From an uncultured SAR86 cluster bacterium (GTDB lineage Bacteria; Pseudomonadota; Gammaproteobacteria; Magnimaribacterales; AG-339-G14), in NCBI GenBank assembly GCA_902632605.1, contig CACPDB010000001.1, positions 124,001-188,000 of the forward strand: a stretch of DNA of 64,000 bases, given 5' to 3'. Positions 26,634 to 35,351 of this stretch are shown here, piece after piece; the stretch's first letter is position 1, and every line of letters starts with the position of its first letter. Below the pieces are notes generated by a model, which was not told where the DNA came from, did not search any database, and was given only the letters and a program-made list of their open reading frames with translations. The position numbers and the translations under genes were made by a program.

Positions 26634-28076
26634 ATGTCTAAGTATTACATATCAATAGATCAAGGCACCACTAGTTCAAGGGCAGTTCTATACGACAGCT
26701 CCTTTAACCAAATAACTCAAGAACAACAAGAATTTAAACAACACTATCCCGCAGAAGGATTGGTTGAGCATGACCCTGAAGAAATTTGGACTTCAGTACT
26801 TAATACAGTGAATTCCTTGATGAGAAAGAAAGGCATCAATAGCTCCGATGTTATCTCTATTGGCATTACTAATCAAAGGGAAACGGTAATGCTTTGGGAC
26901 AAAGATGGCGAAGTTTTAGATAAAGCCGTTGTATGGCAAGATCGCAGAACAGCTGAATTTTGTGAGAAGCTCAAAGGTAAAGGTATTGAGTCAAAAGTTA
27001 CAGAAAAAACCGGTCTTTTACTCGATCCTTACTTTTCAGCAACTAAAGCACGTTGGCTGCTGAAAGAACATAAAATTGATCCAAACAAATATTTTTTTGG
27101 CACTGTTGATACATTTCTTGTTTGGAAGTTAACGGAAGGAAAAAGCTTCAAAACAGATGTAACCAATGCATCAAGGACATTATTATTAAATATTGATTCT
27201 GTCGAATGGGACACAGACTTGATAGACATATTTGAGTTAGGCGGCTTAAATTTACCTGAAGTAACAAAGAACACCGCAGATTTTGGCTCAACCAAGCTTT
27301 TTGGTGGGGAAATAAAAATATCTGGCATTGCAGGAGACCAACAAGCGTCTCTAATAGGACAAGGTTGTTTTGCTAAAGGACAGTTGAAAAGTACCTACGG
27401 CACAGGATGTTTTTTAATGGCAAACACTGGCAAAAAAAGACAAAACTCCTCAAATAAGCTTCTATCAACGATAGCCTACCAAGTGGACGATTTATGCTAT
27501 GCCCTAGAAGGAAGTATCTTTATGGCTGGAGCTAATTTTCAATGGCTTAGAGACAAAATGAACTTTTTCGAAGACGTCCGCGAATCTGAAGAACTGGCTA
27601 AAAGAGCAGATCCCAATACCAACGTTTTTCTCATTCCTGCTTTTGTGGGTTTAGGAGCTCCGCATTGGGTTCCTGATGCCAGAGGAGCTATTTTTGGACT
27701 TACAAGAGACTCCGGCAGAGAAGAATTGAGTTTAGCTACACATGAAGCAGTCGCTTTTCAGACTAAAGAGATCATATCTTCTTTAGAAAATGACGGAATT
27801 AAAGTAGATAGTGTAAGAATTGATGGAGGTTTAACGAGAAATGCTTTTTTCAATCAGATTTTATCCAGCGTCATTGAATTGGAAGTTTTATGCTCCAAAA
27901 CGGTTGAATCTACTGCTTTGGGTGCTGCTTATCTTGCTGGTATTGGAGCTGGGGAAGTTTCTCTGGAAGATGTTTCAAAGAATTGGTCTCCGAAAGAAGA
28001 GTATAATCCAGATTCTAGTTATGATTTAGAACGGTACGATACTTGGAAAGAATTTTTAAACAGATTAATCAGCTAA
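26634..28076 (+). CDS. glpK: Glycerol kinase
   Basis: 480 residues from ATG 26634; an in-frame GTG 18 bases upstream is less likely because homology begins at SKYYISIDQGTTSSRAVLYD. FGGY-family motifs: phosphate-1 loop DQGTTSSR, substrate loop VWQDRRTAEFC, GIAGDQQASLIGQGC and STYGTGCFLMANTG, and RIDGGLTRNAFF near the end. It phosphorylates glycerol to glycerol-3-phosphate in the cytosol. Divergent from nrdA; its 3' end overlaps argF by 12 bp. It may draw on glycerol from lipid turnover together with the nearby phosphodiesterase. Confidence 0.95.
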   Translation: MSKYYISIDQGTTSSRAVLYDSSFNQITQEQQEFKQHYPAEGLVEHDPEEIWTSVLNTVNSLMRKKGINSSDVISIGITNQRETVMLWDKDGEVLDKAVVWQDRRTAEFCEKLKGKGIESKVTEKTGLLLDPYFSATKARWLLKEHKIDPNKYFFGTVDTFLVWKLTEGKSFKTDVTNASRTLLLNIDSVEWDTDLIDIFELGGLNLPEVTKNTADFGSTKLFGGEIKISGIAGDQQASLIGQGCFAKGQLKSTYGTGCFLMANTGKKRQNSSNKLLSTIAYQVDDLCYALEGSIFMAGANFQWLRDKMNFFEDVRESEELAKRADPNTNVFLIPAFVGLGAPHWVPDARGAIFGLTRDSGREELSLATHEAVAFQTKEIISSLENDGIKVDSVRIDGGLTRNAFFNQILSSVIELEVLCSKTVESTALGAAYLAGIGAGEVSLEDVSKNWSPKEEYNPDSSYDLERYDTWKEFLNRLIS

Positions 28077-28961
28077 CAAAAATTCAAGAAGACTTTGCTG
28101 AGCATGCAATCTATTCTCTGCTTGGTCCCAGACCATACTTTTTGTATGTTCTAGCATTGTGAAGCTTATTTCTTCACCTCTGTGAGCAGGCAAGCAATGC
28201 AAAAAGATTGCATTGTCATCAGCAAGAACCATGTCTTCTTCTTCAATAAAGAAATTTTTAAAGGTTTTTCTTCTCTCTTTTGAAGAGGATTCGTTATTCA
28301 TGGAAGTCCACACATCCGTCGTGACGATTTGGGCTTTTTCAAGAGCTTCATTTTTTGATGATGCTAATGTAATGAAATCTCTAGCAGTATTTAGCAATGG
28401 TTGATATGGCTCACAACCTTTGGGGCAAAAAATACTGATTTCAAAATCAAAAATGGAGGCTGCCTCAATATAAGAATTGCAAACATTATTTCCATCTCCA
28501 ATCCAACATACTTTTTTAAGAATTTCTCCCTGGTTTTTTTCTTTGAAAGTCATCAAGTCGGCAAGAATTTGACAAGGATGGAATAAATCAGTTAAACCGT
28601 TAATCACAGGGACAGAGGAATTCTCTGAAAAAAGCATCAATTCTTCATGATTGTCGTTTCTAATCACAACGGCATCAACCATGGAAGACAATACTTTTGC
28701 AGTATCTGGAATTGGTTCTCCTCTAGACATTTGCAACTCAGATGAACTTAGGAAAATTGAGTTGCCCCCCAATTTATTCATAGCTAATTCAAAGGAAACT
28801 CTAGTTCTGGTGGATGGCTTTTGAAAAATTAGACCAAGAGTTTTTTTGTCAAAAATATTTGATGTTTCTGATTTTGATTTAATCTCAATCGCCCTTTCTA
28901 TGATATGAGTAAGTTCTTCTTTAGAAAAATTATCAAAATTTAAGAAATGCTTTGGTCTCAT
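28065..28961 (-). CDS. argF: Ornithine carbamoyltransferase
   Basis: 298 residues. The carbamoyl-phosphate motif is KPSTRTRVSFELAM, followed by the HPCQILADLMT motif and the ornithine/OTC signature HCLPAHRGEEI, which separate it from aspartate carbamoyltransferase. It makes citrulline for arginine synthesis. Single gene on the minus strand, convergent with glpK and divergent from serA (71 bp gap). Confidence 0.95.
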   Translation of the reverse strand: MRPKHFLNFDNFSKEELTHIIERAIEIKSKSETSNIFDKKTLGLIFQKPSTRTRVSFELAMNKLGGNSIFLSSSELQMSRGEPIPDTAKVLSSMVDAVVIRNDNHEELMLFSENSSVPVINGLTDLFHPCQILADLMTFKEKNQGEILKKVCWIGDGNNVCNSYIEAASIFDFEISIFCPKGCEPYQPLLNTARDFITLASSKNEALEKAQIVTTDVWTSMNNESSSKERRKTFKNFFIEEEDMVLADDNAIFLHCLPAHRGEEISFTMLEHTKSMVWDQAENRLHAQQSLLEFLLAD

Positions 28962-29032
28962 TTAATTTAAGTTATAGAATTGCAGATTCAAAAACTAATA
29001 CTAATAGACTTCATTAAATAAATAAAATTCAT

Positions 29033-30214
29033 ATGACGCAAAAAATTAAAACCTTCAATGCAATTGCTCAGATGGGTCTAAAAATCCTTCAAGAAAAAAA
29101 ATTTGAGGTATCCGATGACCTTTCTAATCCGGATGCAATTATATTAAGAAGCCATAAACTCAAAAAGGAAGATTTTGGTAATAATCTTAAAGCTATAGCT
29201 AGAGCCGGAGCTGGGGTGAATAACATTCCTGTCGAAGAATGTTCTGAGCTTGGAATTCCTGTATTTAATACTCCAGGAGCGAATGCTAATGCAGTTAAAG
29301 AAATAGTTTTAGCAGCACTTTTAATGTCTTCCAGAGGTCTTTTTCAAGGAGCAAATTTTGTTAATTCTATAGAAGAGTCAAATCAAGAAGAATTAAAACC
29401 TTTAATTGAGTCTGGAAAAAAAAGTTTCAAGGGTAGAGAACTTAATGGCGGGACTTTAGGCGTTGTAGGTATGGGAGCTATAGGCTCTAAAGTTGCTGAT
29501 ATGGGAGTAATGTTAGGCATGAATGTTATTGGCTACGATCCAGCTATAACGGTTGAAGCTGCTTGGAAATTGCCTAATAAAGTTGAACGAAAAGAAAGTA
29601 TTGAAGATGTTTTCAAAGAATCTGACTACGTCTCTCTGCATGTACCTGCAAATGATAAAACTAAGGGCCTTATAAATTCTGATTTGCTTAAAAACGCTAA
29701 AAATGGCTTAAGACTTATAAATTTTGCAAGAGATGAAATAGTTGTTTCAAAAGACATTATAGAAAGCCTAGATAAAAATATTCTTAGCAAATACATCACA
29801 GACTTTGCTGATTTAGACTTAATCTCTAGAGCTAAAACAGCTAACGATGTCATAATTTTGCCTCACATTGGAGCAAGTACAAGCCAAGCAGAAGAAAATT
29901 GCTCTGTCATGGCTGCCGAACAGCTCGACGATTTTTTGAATAATGGAAATATTAAAAATTCAGTAAATTTTCCTGAGTTAATAGAACCTAGGCCTTCAGA
30001 ATTTAGGATTACGCTTTCAAATAAGAACCATCCTGGAATGATAGGTAAAATTACCACCGTACTGGCTGACAATAGTTTGAACATCATAGATATGGTGAAT
30101 AAAAGTCGAGGCGACATTGCATACAATGTAATTGATCTGGAAACCAAACCACCTGAAAAAGTTTTGGTTGAGTTATCTGCTCTCGATGATGTTATTTCCG
30201 TAAGAGAGGTATAA
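29033..30214 (+). CDS. serA: D-3-phosphoglycerate dehydrogenase
   Basis: 393 residues. NAD-binding motif GTLGVVGMGAIGSKVADMG, substrate Arg and catalytic residues in RLINFARDEIVV and the His in ILPHIGASTSQAEEN, and a C-terminal ACT domain (about 320-393, NKNHPGMIGKITTVLADNSLNI) for probable serine control. It opens the serine pathway by oxidising 3-phosphoglycerate. The variant lacks the intervening domain of long forms. Two bases before the following SDR gene. Confidence 0.92.
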   Translation: MTQKIKTFNAIAQMGLKILQEKKFEVSDDLSNPDAIILRSHKLKKEDFGNNLKAIARAGAGVNNIPVEECSELGIPVFNTPGANANAVKEIVLAALLMSSRGLFQGANFVNSIEESNQEELKPLIESGKKSFKGRELNGGTLGVVGMGAIGSKVADMGVMLGMNVIGYDPAITVEAAWKLPNKVERKESIEDVFKESDYVSLHVPANDKTKGLINSDLLKNAKNGLRLINFARDEIVVSKDIIESLDKNILSKYITDFADLDLISRAKTANDVIILPHIGASTSQAEENCSVMAAEQLDDFLNNGNIKNSVNFPELIEPRPSEFRITLSNKNHPGMIGKITTVLADNSLNIIDMVNKSRGDIAYNVIDLETKPPEKVLVELSALDDVISVREV

Positions 30215-30216
30215 AA

Positions 30217-30978
30217 ATGACTAAACCAGTTGCAATTGTTACAGGTGGTAGTAGAGGAGTTGGCGCCGAGGTTTCAAAACTTCTTGCAAGCAAAGGTTGG
30301 AACATAGCAATCACTTGTTCTAGCTCAATAGAAGCAGCAAATGATGTAAGTAAAGAGTGTGAAACGTTAGGAGCAGAGACAATAGTTCTAAAAGCAGATG
30401 TTTCACAGCCAGATTCTTGTGCTCAAACAGTGAAAGAAACCATAAAAAAATGGGGAAAACTGGATGCTTTGATAAATAATGCTGGCACCACAAAATTCAA
30501 TGCGCATGATAATTTAGACGGCCTTTCCAAAGATGATTTTCTTGGATTGTATGCAACAAATACTGTGGGCCCCTATATGATGATCAAAGAAGCAAGAGAA
30601 AGCCTCCTTGAGTCAGATAATCCTTCGGTTGTAAATGTTGCTTCGATAGCGGGAGTTTTAGGAATAGGTAGTTCAGTAGCATATGCTGCATCAAAAGGTG
30701 CTTTGATAAATATGACCAAGTCTCTTGCTAGAGCTTTAGGACCAATCAGAATTAATGCAATATGCCCAGGATTTATTCAAGGAGATTGGTTGAAAAATGG
30801 TTTGGGTGAGGAAACTTATGAGTTTGTGAAAAAATCTACTGAAGAGAATGTTCCTTTAAACTTAACTTGTACGGCAGAGCAGGTTGCAGAAACCATCTGT
30901 TATTTCATAGAATCAGGATCAACGATAACAGGAGAAACTTTATTGCTTGATGGTGGAATGCATTTGGGCAATTATTAA
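30217..30978 (+). CDS. Short-chain dehydrogenase/reductase, FabG-like
   Basis: 253 residues, classical SDR: cofactor motif TGGSRGVGAEV at about 9-19, NNAGTT, catalytic Ser in VVNVASIAGVLG, YAASK and the C-terminal ITGETLLLDGGMHLG. Substrate unknown; the sequence is compatible with a 3-oxoacyl reductase or an alcohol/sugar dehydrogenase. It follows serA by 2 bp and is convergent with the OYE gene. Confidence 0.85.
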   Translation: MTKPVAIVTGGSRGVGAEVSKLLASKGWNIAITCSSSIEAANDVSKECETLGAETIVLKADVSQPDSCAQTVKETIKKWGKLDALINNAGTTKFNAHDNLDGLSKDDFLGLYATNTVGPYMMIKEARESLLESDNPSVVNVASIAGVLGIGSSVAYAASKGALINMTKSLARALGPIRINAICPGFIQGDWLKNGLGEETYEFVKKSTEENVPLNLTCTAEQVAETICYFIESGSTITGETLLLDGGMHLGNY

Positions 30979-30981
30979 GCC

Positions 30982-32073
30982 CTAAAAATATTTTTCCACA
31001 TATTCTTTTGTAAAACCTACAATCTCGTCTTCTCGTCCTTCTTTAACCTTCAAAACCCATTCTGGATCAGATAAGAGAGCTCTACCTACGGCAACCATAT
31101 CGAATTCTTCTCTATCGAACATCTCTAGAAGAGTTTTAATGGATGAAGCATTCGCTTTATCATTACCAACATACAAGCCTATAAAATCTGAATCAAGTCC
31201 CACACTTCCCACCGTAATAGTAGGCTTGTTGGTAATTTTTTTGGTCCAGCCTGCAAGATTTAAATCAGACCCCTCAAATTCTGGTTCCCAGTATCTTCTT
31301 GTACTAGCATGAAAAACATCAACCCCAGAATCAGATATAGGCCCTAAAAAACTCTCCAAATCTTTAGGAGTAGGAGCAAGTATCGCGTCATAATCTTGTT
31401 GTTTCCACTGAGAAAATCTCAGCATTATTGGAAAATCATTTCCAACAAGTTTTCTAGCGCGTGAAACTATTTCGCAGACAAACTTTGTTCTTAAATCTTC
31501 TTCTTTGCCGTATTTATCTTTTCTTACGTTAGTATCTCGCCAGAAAAATTGATCGATCATATATCCATGAGCTCCATGAAGCTCTACGCCATCAAAACCT
31601 AACATTTTAATAATCTCTATATCTTTCACATAGTTCTGAATGAGATCTTCAACGTCGTTATCGGTCATTTCATAAGCTACTTTTTTATCTTTTCTGACTA
31701 ATCCTGAAGGTGTGTAACCAGGTACTTCAGGATTTGGGGGTTGACCGGGTTTTCTTATTCCTCCCACATGCCATAGTTGGCAAAATATTGTAGAACCTTC
31801 TTCCTGAACAGCAGAAATTAAATTTTTCCAACCCTCATGAGAATCTTTTCTTAAATTAGGAACATTAGGATAGCCGCTCGATGCAGGGTGACTTACTTCA
31901 ACACCCTCTGTAATGATCATCCCAACTTCTGCAGCTGCTCTGCGTTTGTAATATTCTAAATTTTGATTTGTAGGAATACCATTTGGAGACATGCTTCTAG
32001 TCATAGGCGCCATTGCTATTCTGTTTGGTATAACTAAGTTATTGATTTTTATTGGTTTAAATAATGCTTCCAT
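30982..32073 (-). CDS. Old Yellow Enzyme family NADH:flavin oxidoreductase
   Basis: 363-residue TIM-barrel flavoprotein. The N-terminal FKPIKINNLVIPNRIAMAPM binds FMN; GVELHGAHGYMIDQFF carries the conserved active-site region, and VAVGRALLSDPEWVLKV the phosphate-binding end. OYE proteins reduce activated C=C bonds of enals, enones or nitro compounds; the substrate is not predictable. It has no Fe-S/FAD extension of the dienoyl-CoA reductase type. The 328 bp upstream is the longest non-coding stretch before ung. Confidence 0.9.
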   Translation of the reverse strand: MEALFKPIKINNLVIPNRIAMAPMTRSMSPNGIPTNQNLEYYKRRAAAEVGMIITEGVEVSHPASSGYPNVPNLRKDSHEGWKNLISAVQEEGSTIFCQLWHVGGIRKPGQPPNPEVPGYTPSGLVRKDKKVAYEMTDNDVEDLIQNYVKDIEIIKMLGFDGVELHGAHGYMIDQFFWRDTNVRKDKYGKEEDLRTKFVCEIVSRARKLVGNDFPIMLRFSQWKQQDYDAILAPTPKDLESFLGPISDSGVDVFHASTRRYWEPEFEGSDLNLAGWTKKITNKPTITVGSVGLDSDFIGLYVGNDKANASSIKTLLEMFDREEFDMVAVGRALLSDPEWVLKVKEGREDEIVGFTKEYVEKYF

Positions 32074-32401
32074 TTTTACCTCTATTTGTATTCAAAATTG
32101 ATAAGATCCTGTCAGAATAGGAATATTTTTTATAGTAACTTTTATATGAGTTACACACAAAAGTTTATTTAATTTTTTTAAATTCAAGTCATGTCTATCT
32201 TTGCTTGCATTATCATGGTGCAAACCTAATAACTTTATAAGTTATTGTTTTTATTGATTTTTTTTAAAGTGGTTAAAAATTAACCAATTTAGAAAAAATA
32301 CTTATGTTTAAAGGCTTCAATCAATCTTCCTTATTTTATCCAAAGAGTTATCCACAATTTCTGTGGATAAAAAAAATAAAATATTTGTTAATATTTCTTC
32401 T
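32074..32401. other. AT-rich intergenic region with a DnaA-box cluster
   Basis: 328 bp between the divergent OYE and ung genes. No open frame in it looks like a gene. It is very AT-rich, with T- and A-runs at about 32240-32280 and short inverted repeats (ataactttataagttat; ggttaaaaattaacc). Its right end holds three DnaA boxes. Both flanking promoters must also lie here. Confidence 0.75.
32336..32370. promoter_or_regulatory. Cluster of three DnaA boxes
   Basis: TTATCCAAA (32336-32344, 8/9, forward), TTATCCACA (32348-32356, perfect, forward) and TGTGGATAA (32362-32370, perfect, reverse) lie within 35 bp. The first two are direct repeats 12 bp apart and the last two form an inverted pair with a 5 bp centre. 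The cluster borders an AT-rich stretch that could unwind. It may be a replication origin element, a DnaA-titration site or a regulator of ung. Confidence 0.7.
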
Positions 32402-33070
32402 ATGGTTGAACCCTTAGAATCTTGGAAAAAAGTCGCTGCCGAATATGGTTTAAGAGAAATATTAAAGACTATTAAAAAAAAATTATCTGAAGTCTCTTTA
32501 AAGAAAAAGCAAATATATCCCAGTAGCAAAGACATTTTTAAGGCTTTTGAATTAACGTCTTTTGAAGACGTAAAAATTATAATACTTGGACAAGATCCCT
32601 ATCATGGCCCAAATCAGGCAAATGGCTTGGCTTTTTCAGTGAATTCAAAGGTAAGATTTCCCCCATCTCTATTGAACATATTTAAAGAATATTCAACAGA
32701 TTTAAATTTACCTATACCCACAGATGGAAATTTGTCAGCTTGGGGAGAGCAAGGAGTGCTGCTTTTAAATTCTATCTTAACTGTAGAATCAGGATTGCCA
32801 GGATCGCATAAGGATTTTGGGTGGGAAGAATTTACCAATCAGATTATCAAAGCTTTAAGTGATAAAAAATCAAATTTAGTTTTTATCTTATGGGGGGCTT
32901 ATGCTCAATCAAAAGAAATTCTTATAGATTCTTCAAAGCATTTAATCATTGCATCTTCTCATCCATCGCCATTATCGGCTCATAGAGGTTTTTTTGGATC
33001 AAAACCTTTTTCTAAGACTAACGATTATCTTAAAAAAAACAAAAACGAAGAAATAGATTGGGAAATATAA
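32402..33070 (+). CDS. ung: Uracil-DNA glycosylase
   Basis: 222 residues from ATG 32402; an in-frame GTG at 32363 lies within the DnaA boxes and would add residues without homology. The catalytic water-activating motif GQDPYHGP, the Asn/Ser-bearing LLLNSILTV and the DNA-intercalating HPSPLSAHRGFFG loop are intact. It removes uracil from DNA to start base-excision repair. Convergent with ygfZ, 3 bp apart. Confidence 0.95.
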   Translation: MVEPLESWKKVAAEYGLREILKTIKKKLSEVSLKKKQIYPSSKDIFKAFELTSFEDVKIIILGQDPYHGPNQANGLAFSVNSKVRFPPSLLNIFKEYSTDLNLPIPTDGNLSAWGEQGVLLLNSILTVESGLPGSHKDFGWEEFTNQIIKALSDKKSNLVFILWGAYAQSKEILIDSSKHLIIASSHPSPLSAHRGFFGSKPFSKTNDYLKKNKNEEIDWEI

Positions 33071-33073
33071 ATA

Positions 33074-33745
33074 CTATAGAACGTTTAAAATTTGTCCATC
33101 TAGAAAAATAGATTTAGCTTGATCATCTTTGTTTTTGAAAAAAATAAAGCCATATTTGCCTTCTTTAGATAAAACCTCACCAACTTTTTTCCCTTCTTCA
33201 TTATAAATTGAATACTCCTTAATCTCATTTTGAAAATTATCTACAATTTTAAGAGCAAATTTCAATTTCCCTCTATATTCCATTCTTGCAATTACTTCTT
33301 GGCCGTTAAAGCAGCCTTTTGAAAAATCAATTAGCTCATTATTTTGATAATTAAGTTCATGAGGAGTAAATTTTGAGGAAGTATGTTTATTTACTTCCAC
33401 TATTCCTTTGTTTATTAGAAATTTCATCCATTCAGTTGAGTCTAGTTCTTTTTTAAAGTAGTCATTTTCTTTTTTTTCCAATTGAGCATCAAAGAAAGGG
33501 ATATATTTGTTCATATGCTCTTCAAAAAAAATGCACAATTCCTCTAAAATTGCGATTTTGAATCCATCTTCTACTTTTTTAATCCAAAAAGTTGCGATAA
33601 CTCTTCCTTTGTTGTTACAAATACAGGCAGGTTTAAAATCTTTATATGAAATCTTTTCGATATCTATCGTAATTTGCCCTTGTAAGAATTCTGAAGCCTG
33701 AGGTCCTTGAATAAAGATAGAAGTATGCTTTTCTGAAAAATTCAT
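33074..33745 (-). CDS. ygfZ: Folate-binding Fe-S cluster repair protein YgfZ
   Basis: 223 residues, somewhat shorter than E. coli YgfZ (326). The family signature KGCFNGQEVIARMEYRGKLK with the conserved Cys is present near residue 143, and the N-terminal IFIQGPQASEFLQGQITIDI fits the GcvT-like fold. YgfZ uses folate to help maintain certain Fe-S enzymes. It is divergent from sdhE with just 35 bp between them, a neighbourhood also seen in E. coli, where both serve respiratory flavo/Fe-S enzymes. Confidence 0.9.
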   Translation of the reverse strand: MNFSEKHTSIFIQGPQASEFLQGQITIDIEKISYKDFKPACICNNKGRVIATFWIKKVEDGFKIAILEELCIFFEEHMNKYIPFFDAQLEKKENDYFKKELDSTEWMKFLINKGIVEVNKHTSSKFTPHELNYQNNELIDFSKGCFNGQEVIARMEYRGKLKFALKIVDNFQNEIKEYSIYNEEGKKVGEVLSKEGKYGFIFFKNKDDQAKSIFLDGQILNVL

Positions 33746-33780
33746 GCTTTTTATATTTTACTGATTATATAATTCTTTCT

Positions 33781-34029
33781 GTGAGCGACCTATTAAATAA
33801 AGCTAAATTTAAGGCAAGAAGAGGTTTGAATGAATTAGATAAAATCTTAGTACCTTTTGTAGAAAAAAGGTTCTTATCTTTAGATAATTCTCAAATAGAT
33901 CAACTTTTCGAACTCTTTGAAATTGATGACGTTTCTTTAGCAGACATCATCATTTACAAAAAAATGGATTATCCAATCAAACTCAAAAGAATATTTGAAG
34001 AAATATTTGAATTTTATAGTGAAATTTAG
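33781..34029 (+). CDS. sdhE: Succinate dehydrogenase FAD assembly factor SdhE
   Basis: 82 residues starting at GTG 33781. The family motif RGxxE is seen as RRGLNE at about 14-18, within the five-helix bundle that promotes covalent FAD attachment to SdhA. Length equals E. coli SdhE (88). Placed back to back with ygfZ and 41 bp before rpoE. Confidence 0.92.
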   Translation: MSDLLNKAKFKARRGLNELDKILVPFVEKRFLSLDNSQIDQLFELFEIDDVSLADIIIYKKMDYPIKLKRIFEEIFEFYSEI

Positions 34030-34030
34030 C

Positions 34031-34058
34031 TGAACTTGTGGACAATACGCTTGTCTAT
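34031..34058 (+). promoter_or_regulatory. SigmaE-like promoter of rpoE
   Basis: TGAACTT (34031-34037), a 16 bp spacer and TCTAT (34054-34058) match the extracytoplasmic sigmaE consensus GGAACTT-N16-TCTGA well, suggesting autoregulation as in E. coli. Transcription would start about 6 bases before the rpoE ATG, giving a very short leader that still includes AGGA at 34065-34068. Confidence 0.65.
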
Positions 34059-34070
34059 AAGAAATAGGAC

Positions 34071-34646
34071 ATGGAAAACGATATAAACATTATTAATCTT
34101 GTTAAAAAAGGGGATGTGAGAGCCTTCGATATCCTTGTGGTCAAATACCAAGATAGACTAGTTTATTCTGTTTATAAGTTCTGTAAAGACTTTGAATTAT
34201 CTCAAGACATTTCTCAAGAAGCTTTTGTAAAAGCTTTTAAAAATATTGATAAATTTAGGGGAGAAAGCTCTTTTTATACTTGGATTTACAGAATTGCTAT
34301 CAATACAGCAAAAAACTATTTTTCAAATAAATCTAGAGGAGCTGAAACCTATAATGAAGACGCACTGGATAGTGCTTTGTCCGATTTATCAATGAATTCA
34401 GATAACCCTGAAACTCTTTTAGCAGCAGAAGAAATGAAAGATGCAGTAAGCCAAGCTTTTCAAAATTTGCCTGATGAAATAAGATCGACTTTATCTTTGA
34501 GAGAATATGATGGATTGAGCTATGAAGAAATAGCTAAAGTTCAAAACTGCCCAATTGGTACGGTGAGATCTAGAATCTTTAAAGGGAGAGAGCTTATTAA
34601 TGAAACTTTTTCTAAATTAGGACTGTCTAAAACTTGGAGTAATTAG
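34071..34646 (+). CDS. rpoE: ECF RNA polymerase sigma factor RpoE (AlgU)
   Basis: 191 residues. Region 2 (GDVRAFDILVVKYQDRLVYSV and DISQEAFVKAFKNIDKFRGESSFYTWIYRIAINTAKNYF) and region 4 (QNLPDEIRSTLSLREYDGLSYEEIAKVQNCPIGTVRSRIFKGRE) are complete. It directs the envelope-stress regulon. The anti-sigma rseA follows by 1 bp, then degP, as in Pseudomonas algU-mucA...mucD. Confidence 0.96.
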   Translation: MENDINIINLVKKGDVRAFDILVVKYQDRLVYSVYKFCKDFELSQDISQEAFVKAFKNIDKFRGESSFYTWIYRIAINTAKNYFSNKSRGAETYNEDALDSALSDLSMNSDNPETLLAAEEMKDAVSQAFQNLPDEIRSTLSLREYDGLSYEEIAKVQNCPIGTVRSRIFKGRELINETFSKLGLSKTWSN

Positions 34647-34647
34647 T

Positions 34648-35337
34648 ATGGAATCAAGTGTAGATCAAAGATTATCTTTACTTTTGGATGGCGAAGCCTC
34701 CGAATTTGAAACGCGAAGACTTGTTGAAGATATTTCTAAAAACCCCCATATTAAGAAGCGCTGGCTTGAGATGAATAAACAAAAATCAGCGCTTCGAAGA
34801 GAACTTTTAATACCAAATCTTGACCTTTCTTCCAAAATCCAAAACGAACTCCAAAAATCTAAAAAAACAAACAACCAAAAACATTACGACAACCATTTTA
34901 GTTGGGGAAAAATTCCCTATATGAGGACCTGTTCTTATCTTTTTGGCCTCTGTTTTACTCTCTCCTTTGTATTTTTCGAATTTTCCTCTCAGCCCAATCA
35001 ATCTTTCCTACAAGTCTCAGCTCCAAAAACTCTAGTTTCTACAATAAATCCTGTAATTCTTGATGATTACGGCAAAAACTTTGGTGGAAACCTTCGTAGC
35101 TATAAATTTATCTCCAATAATCAATTAGAGGCTAATTATGGAATTAAAGGTTCAAATGCAAATCTTAAGTTAAAATTTTTCCTCAAGGATGGCTCTAACA
35201 CCGTGAAACTATCTTCCATTTCTAATGGCGTCACCATCAATACAAGAAAAGGTGACAAACCAATGATTATAAATCTCTCTAGTGATAAATTATCAAATCA
35301 AAAATTGATAAGTATTTCTAATTCGATTTTAGAATAA
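34648..35337 (+). CDS. rseA: Anti-sigmaE factor RseA (MucA)
   Basis: 229 residues. The N-terminal anti-sigma domain (about 1-65) begins with VDQRLSLLLDGEASEFETRRLVEDI, typical of RseA/MucA. A single membrane helix lies at about 92-110 (RTCSYLFGLCFTLSFVFFEF), leaving about 115 residues in the periplasm. It would hold RpoE at the membrane until cleaved by DegS and RseP. The periplasmic part is the site where RseB normally binds; no rseB follows here. Confidence 0.88.
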   Translation: MESSVDQRLSLLLDGEASEFETRRLVEDISKNPHIKKRWLEMNKQKSALRRELLIPNLDLSSKIQNELQKSKKTNNQKHYDNHFSWGKIPYMRTCSYLFGLCFTLSFVFFEFSSQPNQSFLQVSAPKTLVSTINPVILDDYGKNFGGNLRSYKFISNNQLEANYGIKGSNANLKLKFFLKDGSNTVKLSSISNGVTINTRKGDKPMIINLSSDKLSNQKLISISNSILE

Positions 35338-35351
35338 TAAAAAATTCAACT

